The notes below the pieces were generated by a model that saw only the letters and a program-made list of their open reading frames with translations, had not been told where the DNA came from and did no database searches. From an uncultured Erysipelotrichales bacterium (lineage in GTDB: Bacteria > Bacillota_I > Bacilli_A > Erysipelotrichales > Coprobacillaceae), in contig CAJUJC010000098.1 of the NCBI GenBank assembly GCA_910586805.1, forward strand, positions 1 to 6,721: a stretch of 6,721 nucleotides of DNA, given 5' to 3'. The translations under genes were made by a program, and so were the position numbers. Of the stretch, positions 1-4,875 are shown piece by piece. The number at the start of each line of letters is the position of its first letter. Position 1 is the first letter of the stretch.

Positions 1-49
1 CCCCACAGTGGACTTGCACCACCTAGATATATGCCATGCCCGGCATACC
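1..49. other. GC-rich hairpin-prone segment at window edge
   Basis: These 49 bases are about 57% G+C, whereas the surrounding intergenic DNA is strongly AT-rich. Two short inverted repeats are visible: TATGCC (30-35) with GGCATA (42-47), overlapping a tighter ATGCC-C-GGCAT (36-46), and GTGG (8-11) with CCAC (19-22). On the minus strand the second reads GTGG-TGCAAGT-CCAC, a small hairpin of a kind seen in structured RNAs of group II introns and some transposon-associated RNAs. That resemblance is an impression, and no element can be named from this fragment. No open reading frame with a ribosome binding site is present. The segment runs off the window, so its true extent is unknown. Confidence 0.35.
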
Positions 50-88
50 AAAAAACAATGTTATCAATATGATAAACATTGCCTTTTT
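50..88 (-). terminator. Imperfect, possibly bidirectional terminator
   Basis: CAATGTTATCA (56-66) pairs with TGATAAACATTG (70-81) apart from one bulged A, around a 3-base loop. On the minus strand the stem is followed by six T (complement of 50-55), which fits the end of transcripts coming from the 60-residue membrane protein gene about 110 bases upstream. On the plus strand five T (84-88) follow the stem, so it may also block transcription entering from the left. The 89-194 stretch before the gene holds no supported gene. Confidence 0.6.
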
Positions 89-194
89 AACTCTATTTTC
101 CTTTTTTAGATATTACTCTCCTATATTTTTCTTACTTAAATAAGACTTATCAATCATATATCGAAAACAACATATATAAGCATTTTGTCTTGCA

Positions 195-377
195 TCATCT
201 TCTTTTTTTAGGTGTAGAAACCATATAAACACCAATAAAACTAAGCAATATCGGCCAGTATATTTGTGCTATATCTCTCATTTTTACAAAAAATTCATTA
301 TCTTGATGTCGTTGATTAACTGTCAACAAAACACCCAACATCATTAAAATAATACCCATATTCTTTCTTAAGTTCAT
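195..377 (-). CDS. Small two-helix membrane protein, LiaI/LiaF-TM-like
   Basis: This encodes a 60-residue protein. ATG at 377 is preferred over the in-frame GTG at 386 because GGGTGAT sits about five bases before it. Two hydrophobic segments are visible at residues 7-21 and 42-57, joined by a polar linker of about 20 residues rich in charged and Gln residues, and the C-terminus is basic (KKRR). The pattern of a Gly-Ile-Leu-rich first helix and a second helix with a WPILLSFIGVY core resembles the small transmembrane module found in LiaI/LiaF and PspC-type envelope-stress proteins. That is a pattern match by eye, not a demonstrated homology. It sits downstream of the 126-residue gene in the same direction, with its own possible -10 box and no clear terminator between them, so co-transcription is possible. 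Function is unknown. Confidence 0.65.
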   Translation of the reverse strand: MNLRKNMGIILMMLGVLLTVNQRHQDNEFFVKMRDIAQIYWPILLSFIGVYMVSTPKKRR

Positions 378-394
378 TTCTATCACCCAAGAAA

Positions 395-400
395 ATTATA
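395..400 (-). promoter_or_regulatory. Candidate -10 box for the 60-residue membrane protein
   Basis: The minus strand reads TATAAT here, a perfect sigma-A -10 hexamer. It would start transcription near 388, only about 11 bases before the ATG at 377. No good -35 lies at 16-18 bases. The nearest candidate, ATGACA (427-422), would need a 21-base spacer, so the promoter may be weak, activator-dependent or absent. Confidence 0.4.
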
Positions 401-423
401 AAAGAAAACATTTAAAAACTTTG

Positions 424-804
424 TCATTTCAAAAGGATAGAATGAGCAAATTTCAATAATCTATCAAGTTCAATAGTTTCTCTTCCTTTTTGAGAATAAG
501 CAACAATCTCATGGTCATATTCAAATCGATTAGAATGTATAATACTATTCATATCTCTTCTCAATTCATCTGAAACTTTAATAAATAAATTCTCTGACAT
601 TTTTCTAAGCAAAATGCATAGCGTTGCAAGTGTTAACTCTAAATCTAATACTGTTTTATTTTTATCATTTTTTAAAATCATATCGTCAAAAACACCTTCT
701 TTTGCTTCTATTTGTTTCAAACGATTCAAAGTCACCTCTACCGCTGTTACGCTATCTTCCAAGGCAGCTAAATAACACATTTTCTTCAATTCACGATTCG
801 CCAT
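424..804 (-). CDS. Uncharacterised 126-residue helical protein
   Basis: I do not recognise this protein. The frame extends upstream to 849, but ATG at 804 is the likely start. It follows AGGTGAT, and the upstream extension overlaps a promoter and the pgsA terminator. The 126-residue product (MANRELKKMC...) has no signal peptide, no membrane segment and no metal-binding motif; Cys appears only at residues 10 and 64. Leu, Glu, Lys and Arg dominate with heptad-like spacing, so it is probably a mostly alpha-helical cytoplasmic protein. A more polar stretch (about residues 34-50) separates two helical parts. It ends in TGA at 426-424. The downstream neighbour is the small membrane protein gene and the upstream one is pgsA, neither of which suggests a function. 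Confidence 0.75.
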   Translation of the reverse strand: MANRELKKMCYLAALEDSVTAVEVTLNRLKQIEAKEGVFDDMILKNDKNKTVLDLELTLATLCILLRKMSENLFIKVSDELRRDMNSIIHSNRFEYDHEIVAYSQKGRETIELDRLLKFAHSILLK

Positions 805-820
805 AATATCACCTATCCTT

Positions 821-849
821 ATTATAAAATTCAAAAAAAGAAAAAGCAA
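821..849 (-). promoter_or_regulatory. Promoter of the 126-residue protein gene
   Basis: The -10 is TATAAT (826-821), a perfect match. The -35 is TTGCTT (849-844), matching TTG of the consensus, with exactly 17 bases between them. The -35 is built from the descending arm and U-tract of the pgsA terminator. The predicted start is near 814, leaving a leader of about 10 bases that is almost entirely the ribosome binding site. Confidence 0.6.
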
Positions 850-861
850 GATAACTCTTGC
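833..861 (-). terminator. Rho-independent terminator of pgsA
   Basis: On the minus strand GCAAGA (861-856) pairs with TCTTGC (851-846) around a GTTA loop. TTTTT, one C and seven more T follow. The stem starts at the base immediately after the pgsA stop codon (864-862). The T-run doubles as the spacer of the next gene's promoter. Confidence 0.8.
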
Positions 862-1416
862 CTACCCCTTTCCATATAAACGATACAATCCTTGTCCATA
901 ATATCCCATTGCTATCGCCATTAAAACAATTGTTGTATAAATCATAAAAGAAGCAATATATGCAGGAACAACAAAAGCAATTAATGAAGTTGATACGATA
1001 AAGAATACTGCTGTGGCAATCTTACCAGGTAATTCAGCTTGTGCTAAATGTCTCCCTGTTTTTTTAAATATATACCATCCTGCAAACAATAACATTCCAT
1101 CTTTTAATACAATAATAGTAACTAACCATACATAAGCTGGATAGGTATACATTAATACAACTGCAACAACAATTTGTGTCAATTTATCAGCAACTGGATC
1201 AATAAACTTTCCAAGTTCTGTAATCATATTAAATTTTCTTGCAATAAATCCATCAAGAAAATCACTTATACTTGAAACAAATAAAATAATTGCTGATATT
1301 AAATGGTTTCCTCCAACTTCAACAACAAAATAAACATATACAAATACAGGTACAAGTAATATTCTAAAATAACATAATATATTAGGTATGCTAAACAGTT
1401 CTTTCTTTGATAACAT
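862..1416 (-). CDS. pgsA: CDP-diacylglycerol–glycerol-3-phosphate 3-phosphatidyltransferase
   Basis: This integral membrane enzyme transfers a phosphatidyl group from CDP-diacylglycerol to glycerol 3-phosphate, the committed step to phosphatidylglycerol. The complete CDP-alcohol phosphatidyltransferase signature DG(x)2AR(x)8G(x)3D(x)3D is present, with D55-G56, A59-R60, G69, D73 and D77; D52 also fits the extended metal-binding set. The N-terminal IPN...R motif before the first helix is typical of PgsA. About five to six hydrophobic segments span the protein, and the length of 184 residues fits the family. ATG at 1416 follows AGAGGG at nine bases. It appears monocistronic, with a strong promoter upstream and a terminator touching its stop codon. 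A related CDP-alcohol transferase with another acceptor cannot be excluded by motif alone. Confidence 0.88.
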   Translation of the reverse strand: MLSKKELFSIPNILCYFRILLVPVFVYVYFVVEVGGNHLISAIILFVSSISDFLDGFIARKFNMITELGKFIDPVADKLTQIVVAVVLMYTYPAYVWLVTIIVLKDGMLLFAGWYIFKKTGRHLAQAELPGKIATAVFFIVSTSLIAFVVPAYIASFMIYTTIVLMAIAMGYYGQGLYRLYGKG

Positions 1417-1444
1417 AATATCTAACCCTCTTTACATACCTTAC

Positions 1445-1473
1445 ATTATAAGGAAAATCATGAGTGAAGTCAA
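1445..1473 (-). promoter_or_regulatory. Strong sigma-A promoter of pgsA
   Basis: The -35 is TTGACT (1473-1468, five of six matches) and the -10 is TATAAT (1450-1445, perfect), separated by exactly 17 bases. Predicted transcription start is near 1438, giving a leader of about 22 bases to the ATG at 1416. It lies just past the end of the kinase-like pseudogene and is the best promoter in the window. Confidence 0.85.
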
Positions 1474-1478
1474 ATAAA

Positions 1479-1954
1479 TCATCCAATCATATGCTTCATC
1501 TTTATCAATACATCTTCTATTGATAAACCTGTTATATCTATAAACGATGTATTCAATTGAGAGTATTGTTTTAATCTTTCTAAACTTCTTTGTTATACAT
1601 CTTTATTTCTTATACCTGCATCAATATCCTTTTGAATTTGCTTTATAAGTTGTTCTTTAGAATAACTTAATGATATACAAAAAATTTCACAATCATGTGT
1701 ATCTAACCTTTCTAATAACTCATCAATGATTTCTTGTTGATGCATAACCCTACCCAAAAGAATATATTCATATTGTTGGCTATGAATAAAATTATCCATA
1801 ACCATTGCTTTTGTTATATTGTTAACCACAAAAGGGTGCATATCCCTACACCAATCTCCATCCAAAAACATGGCATAATTCAATTCTTTTTTCAATCTTT
1901 GACAAATTGTTGTTTTCCCTCCCCACCACCTTCTCCAACTAAAATAATTTTCAT
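1479..1954 (-). pseudogene. Decayed P-loop nucleotide-kinase-like gene
   Basis: ATG at 1954 follows GAGG at about five bases and reads MKIILVGEGGG, the start of a P-loop fold. Around 1913-1930, within a G-rich run, the frame is broken: the ATG frame ends after about 20 codons, while the neighbouring frame continues with GKTTICQRLKKEL and FLDGDWC. Removing two G bases would restore the Walker A motif GEGGGGKTT. Further down, an in-frame TAA (1595-1593) is followed by readable family-like sequence (QRSLERL...) to TGA at 1481-1479. The restored product would be about 157 residues. It resembles small AAA/P-loop kinases of Bacillota that I remember as about 165-175 residues, and a stretch seems to be missing after VMDN, which suggests an in-frame deletion. 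It follows the ftsX terminator directly and has no clear promoter. Substrate is unknown. Confidence 0.75.
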
Positions 1955-1962
1955 TTTTCCTC

Positions 1963-1987
1963 AAAAAAAGAATGGTTTCCCATTCTT
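1963..1987 (-). terminator. Rho-independent terminator of ftsEX
   Basis: On the minus strand AAGAATGG (1987-1980) pairs perfectly with CCATTCTT (1975-1968) around a GAAA tetraloop, followed directly by T-rich sequence (1967-1963). The first two stem bases are the last two bases of the ftsX stop codon TAA (1988-1986). The ribosome binding site and ATG of the kinase-like pseudogene lie immediately downstream. Confidence 0.88.
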
Positions 1988-2891
1988 AAAATTTTAAAAA
2001 CTTTCTCACTGAAGCAAAACTTCCTATTAATCCTACACCACTACCTAAACCTATTAAAATACCTGAACATTGCCAAATAAATGGGAATGGTTCACGGAAT
2101 GATAACATTGCAGGTAAAAATTGATTTGCACTATCAATTAAAGTTGTGTATCCAAAATACAAAACAATTATAGGTACAATAGATCCTAAAATACCAATAA
2201 ATACACCTTCAAGCATATATGGCAAACGAATATACCAATTGCTTGCACCTACCATTCTCATAATACTAATTTCAGTTTGACGTGATGTAATTGTAATTTT
2301 AATTGTATTAGCAATCATAAATAATGCAATAATTGATAACGCCACAACAAAAATCGTTCCACCATTTCTTATTGTTTCTAAACTATCTACCAATGAAGTC
2401 GTTGATTCTCCACCATAAGTCACTTCATTGACATTGTCTAATTCTTGAATTTTTTGAGCAACTAGATCTAATTTTTTTGTATCTTCAACTTCTACAATAT
2501 AGGCTGATCCTAATGGATTGTTTTTTCTATAACTCTCAAATAATTTTTTACCATCCTCATTTTGGGATTCAATTAACTTATTCAATTCATCATCTTTAGA
2601 AGAAAATTCTACACGCTTAACTCCTGCAATATCTTCAATCAATGGTTGTATTTCTTTAGCTTTTTTATCACTTGTTTCTCTTTCCATTTTTGCATAAATT
2701 GTTAGACTTTCTTCAATAGAATATGTCATATCCTGAATATTAATAGCAACAACTCCAATAATTGTAATTAACAACAAAGTAATTGTAACCGCAAATACAG
2801 ATGAAACTGACATAACTCCATTACGCCAAATATTTTGAAAGGCTGTTTTACAGTGTTTAGGAAAGTTTTTTATACAACTAATAAGTTCCAT
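1986..2891 (-). CDS. ftsX: Cell division protein FtsX, permease-like partner of FtsE
   Basis: FtsX is the membrane half of the FtsEX complex, a type VII ABC transporter-like machine that uses ATP hydrolysis by FtsE to control peptidoglycan hydrolases outside the cell. The 301-residue protein shows the expected topology: a cytoplasmic N-terminus, TM1 at about 29-52, a large extracellular domain at about 53-175, TM2 at 178-198, TM3 at 229-250 and TM4 at 272-292. The conserved segment after TM2 is clear, with ITSRQTEISIMRMVGASNWY at residues 201-220 leading to IRLPYMLEG. ATG at 2891 follows AGGAGG at eight bases. The start lies inside the 3' end of ftsE (14-base overlap), which suggests translational coupling. 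No EnvC-like or CwlO-like hydrolase gene is adjacent, so the target must be encoded elsewhere. Confidence 0.93.
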   Translation of the reverse strand: MELISCIKNFPKHCKTAFQNIWRNGVMSVSSVFAVTITLLLITIIGVVAINIQDMTYSIEESLTIYAKMERETSDKKAKEIQPLIEDIAGVKRVEFSSKDDELNKLIESQNEDGKKLFESYRKNNPLGSAYIVEVEDTKKLDLVAQKIQELDNVNEVTYGGESTTSLVDSLETIRNGGTIFVVALSIIALFMIANTIKITITSRQTEISIMRMVGASNWYIRLPYMLEGVFIGILGSIVPIIVLYFGYTTLIDSANQFLPAMLSFREPFPFIWQCSGILIGLGSGVGLIGSFASVRKFLKF

Positions 2892-3570
2892 TCATATAAC
2901 CTCCTGTACTTGTATCCGTTTTTATACATCCATCTTCAATTAAAATTGTTCTCTTTTTATATCTTTGTACAATATCTTTATCATGAGTTACAACTAAAAT
3001 TGTTGTATGGTTAACTTCATTAATTCTTTCTAATAACTCAATAATTTCTCTTGAAGTATCAGGATCTAAGTTTCCTGTTGGTTCATCCGCAATCAAAACT
3101 TTTGGATTATTCACAATAGCTCTTGCAATAGCAACACGTTGTTGTTGACCACCTGATAACTCATGAGGAAAGGCATTGGCTTTATCTTCAAGACCAACTA
3201 ACTCTAAAGTTGTTCTTACTTTTTTTCTAATTTGTAATCTTGGTGTATCAGTCACTTCTAGTGCAAATGCAATGTTTTCAAAAACTGTCTTTTTAGGTAA
3301 AAGACGAAAGTTTTGAAAAACAACACCAATTTGTCTTCTAAAATAAGGTACTTTTCTATCTTTAATTTTTGAAACATCTGCGCCTGCAACAAGAACTTTT
3401 CCTGACGTTGCTTTTTCTTCACGATATAATAATTTAATAAAAGTTGACTTTCCAGCACCAGTAGGACCAATGACATAAACAAATTCTCCTGGACCAATAT
3501 TAACATTCATATTGTTAACAGCTCTTACACCTGTCTTATATATTTTTGTTACATTTTCAAGTTTGATCAT
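2878..3570 (-). CDS. ftsE: Cell division ATP-binding protein FtsE
   Basis: FtsE is the cytoplasmic ATPase that drives FtsX and so regulates cell-wall hydrolysis. The 230-residue protein has all the ABC ATPase motifs: Walker A GPTGAGKST (35-43), Q-loop Gln86 in VVFQNF, signature LSGGQ (138-142), Walker B ending in Asp162-Glu163, D-loop around residues 167-170 and switch His196. The stretch FRLLPKKTVFENIAFALEV is typical of FtsE rather than of other ABC proteins. The frame opens at a GTG at 3591, but ATG at 3570 is preferred: it follows AAGGAG (3585-3580) at nine bases, and MIKLENV matches FtsE N-termini. The GTG would lie almost at the predicted transcription start. It is the first gene of the ftsE-ftsX operon. 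Confidence 0.95.
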   Translation of the reverse strand: MIKLENVTKIYKTGVRAVNNMNVNIGPGEFVYVIGPTGAGKSTFIKLLYREEKATSGKVLVAGADVSKIKDRKVPYFRRQIGVVFQNFRLLPKKTVFENIAFALEVTDTPRLQIRKKVRTTLELVGLEDKANAFPHELSGGQQQRVAIARAIVNNPKVLIADEPTGNLDPDTSREIIELLERINEVNHTTILVVTHDKDIVQRYKKRTILIEDGCIKTDTSTGGYMNGTY

Positions 3571-3592
3571 TTTATCACACTCCTTGTGCACT

Positions 3593-3601
3593 ATTATAAC
3601 A
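3593..3601 (-). promoter_or_regulatory. Extended -10 promoter of ftsEX
   Basis: The minus strand reads TGTTATAAT, a perfect extended -10 (TGnTATAAT). The best -35-like hexamer, TTAACA (3626-3621), is 22 bases away and too far for normal use. Extended -10 promoters can work without a good -35. The predicted start near 3586 leaves about 16 bases before the ATG at 3570. Confidence 0.65.
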
Positions 3602-3643
3602 CAAAATACGTCATAAAAAATGTTAAATATAGGTTTTTTGCTA

Positions 3644-3672
3644 TTTCATAACAAATTTTTTTCTTGTATAAT
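3644..3672 (+). promoter_or_regulatory. Promoter of the zinc-ribbon gene
   Basis: The -10 is TATAAT (3667-3672), perfect, with a weak -35 TTTCAT (3644-3649) at a spacing of 17 bases. Predicted start is near 3679, about 14 bases before the ATG at 3693. It is divergent from the ftsEX promoter about 70 bases to the left. Confidence 0.65.
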
Positions 3673-3692
3673 ACAATTAAGAGGTGATGAAG

Positions 3693-3884
3693 ATGAAGAA
3701 ATGTCCAAGATGTCATCATGAAATGGCTGAAGATTGTTATTTGAGTGATACTGCTCAACCAGTTAGTAATTATATTGTTATTGAAAAAGATGAAAATTTT
3801 AAGAAAAGGGAATATACAGTCAAAGTTGCTATGTGTAAGGAATGTGGGTATTTAGAACTTTATGCTGAGATTGATAAAAAGTAG
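3693..3884 (+). CDS. Small zinc-ribbon protein
   Basis: This 63-residue protein has two knuckles, CPRC (Cys4, Cys7) and CKEC followed by GYLELY (Cys48, Cys51), which together would bind one zinc ion as a ribbon. About 40 residues of beta-prone, charged sequence lie between them. Such single-ribbon proteins are common and mostly uncharacterised in Bacillota; nucleic-acid or protein binding is possible but not shown here. In-frame GTG (3684) and ATG (3687) lie upstream. ATG at 3693 is preferred because GAGGTG (3681-3686) is six bases before it and would overlap the other starts. It is the only gene on the plus strand, with its own promoter and terminator, and converges on the YitT-family gene. 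Confidence 0.8.
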   Translation: MKKCPRCHHEMAEDCYLSDTAQPVSNYIVIEKDENFKKREYTVKVAMCKECGYLELYAEIDKK

Positions 3885-3898
3885 GAGACTACTTTTTT
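3876..3898 (+). terminator. Terminator of the zinc-ribbon gene
   Basis: AAAAAGTAG (3876-3884) pairs perfectly with CTACTTTTT (3889-3897) around a GAGA tetraloop. The descending arm and one further T form the U-tract. The stop codon TAG (3882-3884) is part of the stem. The A-run on the opposite arm makes it potentially bidirectional. Confidence 0.8.
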
Positions 3899-3906
3899 CT
3901 TTATAC

Positions 3907-3931
3907 AAAAAAGAGAAGTTTATCACTTCTC
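3907..3931 (-). terminator. Terminator of the secA-prfB-yitT operon
   Basis: On the minus strand GAGAAGT (3931-3925) pairs perfectly with ACTTCTC (3919-3913) around GATAA, followed by six T (3912-3907). It faces the zinc-ribbon terminator, with only eight bases between the two structures. Confidence 0.85.
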
Positions 3932-3943
3932 AAATAGAACTAC

Positions 3944-3970
3944 ATAAGAAAGATTGAATAACTTTCTTAT
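3944..3970 (-). repeat. AT-rich inverted repeat in yitT 3' region
   Basis: ATAAGAAAG (3944-3952) and CTTTCTTAT (3962-3970) form a perfect 9-base inverted repeat around a 9-base loop. It sits between the YitT-family stop codon and the terminator. No T-run follows on the minus strand, so it is not a second terminator. It could protect the 3' end of the mRNA or be incidental in AT-rich DNA. Confidence 0.5.
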
Positions 3971-3993
3971 ATTTATTATTTCCTTTTATACTT

Positions 3994-4875
3994 CTATTCT
4001 ATGAAATCCTTTTTATCCAAATCAATATTAGGTAAAGTAAATCCTCGACCCTTTACACTATGAATTTCACTACCAATAATAAATGCAGTTGGATCAATAT
4101 CCATAACAACCTGATGCGTTTTTGCGTATTCACGATTATTCATAACACATAAAACAGCTTGTTGTTGATATTGAAAATATCCTGTTGTCACATTAACAAA
4201 AGTACATCCCCTATCAATTTCTTTAAAAATAGCTTCTGCAATCTCATTATGTTTGGAAGAAATAACTAACACTTGTAAATTCTTTTCACCTAAAAGGATC
4301 ATTCTATCCAAAACAGCATTAGAAATAAACACTGTGATAATTCCATATAAAATACCTTCAAAACTAGAGAAAAATACCTGTGATAACAAGATAAGAGTAT
4401 CAAACACATTAATAAGTGTTGCAACCGAAATATGTGTTGTTTTATGTAGAATAAGTGGAGGAACATCCATTCCCCCTGTACTATAACCTAATCTAAAAAC
4501 AATTCCCAATCCAAGACCTATAAAAATACCTGCATATATTGTACATAATAAGATATCATTTGAAATACGAGCCAGTTGTGGCATAGATTCGAATACACTT
4601 AGAAAAAATGGAAAAGCAAATGAACTCAAAACAGTTCCAGCCGCAAATTTTTTTCCTAGTATAAAATATCCCAAAACAAGCATAAACATATTAATGATAA
4701 AAACAATTATCGCATAATCCAACGAAATCATATGGCTTAAAAGTAAAGCGACTCCTGTTGCACCTCCAACAATTAAGTTAATAGGAATAGCAAAGGCTGC
4801 ATAACCAAATGCAAGAAGTGCATTTCCAATCAATACTAATATGATATCAATCACCCATTTTTTTACATTATGCAT
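3994..4875 (-). CDS. YitT family membrane protein with DUF2179 domain
   Basis: This 293-residue protein belongs to the YitT family, whose biochemical role is not established. The N-terminal part holds about five to six membrane segments (roughly residues 8-30, 33-50, 54-73, 80-95, 108-128 and 150-190), with the family motif GYSTGGMD at 130-137. The C-terminal soluble part (about 198-280) is a DUF2179 domain, seen in TGYFQYQQQAVLCVM and in the final DPTAFII...VKGRGF (261-279). The frame opens at 4893, but ATG at 4875 is the likely start: a perfect AAGGAGG lies six bases upstream, and MHNVKKW leads straight into TM1. The start overlaps the prfB stop (ATGCATAA), which suggests coupling to RF2 translation. 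Confidence 0.88.
   Translation of the reverse strand: MHNVKKWVIDIILVLIGNALLAFGYAAFAIPINLIVGGATGVALLLSHMISLDYAIIVFIINMFMLVLGYFILGKKFAAGTVLSSFAFPFFLSVFESMPQLARISNDILLCTIYAGIFIGLGLGIVFRLGYSTGGMDVPPLILHKTTHISVATLINVFDTLILLSQVFFSSFEGILYGIITVFISNAVLDRMILLGEKNLQVLVISSKHNEIAEAIFKEIDRGCTFVNVTTGYFQYQQQAVLCVMNNREYAKTHQVVMDIDPTAFIIGSEIHSVKGRGFTLPNIDLDKKDFIE

Noticed and set aside
113..157. 14-codon minus-strand ORF in the left intergenic region
   Set aside because: There is no Shine-Dalgarno before its ATG and no clear promoter; this is expected by chance in AT-rich DNA.
624..806. Plus-strand open frame opposite the 126-residue gene
   Set aside because: It has no ribosome binding site, lies wholly antisense to a better-supported gene and has a low-complexity composition.
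1734..1997. Plus-strand open frame opposite the kinase-like pseudogene and ftsX end
   Set aside because: It is antisense to recognisable protein sequence and runs through the ftsX terminator; its translation is low-complexity.
3258..3506. Second minus-strand frame inside ftsE
   Set aside because: It is a shadow of ftsE, which has every ABC ATPase motif in the other frame.
2878..3591. GTG start for ftsE at 3591
   Set aside because: It lies within a few bases of the predicted transcription start and before the AAGGAG that serves ATG at 3570.
3609..3614. ATGACG as -35 for ftsEX
   Set aside because: It is only 10 bases from the -10, too close for sigma-A; the extended -10 explains the promoter better.
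4253..4486. Plus-strand open frame inside the YitT-family gene
   Set aside because: It is antisense to conserved YitT motifs, with no start signal or recognisable motif.
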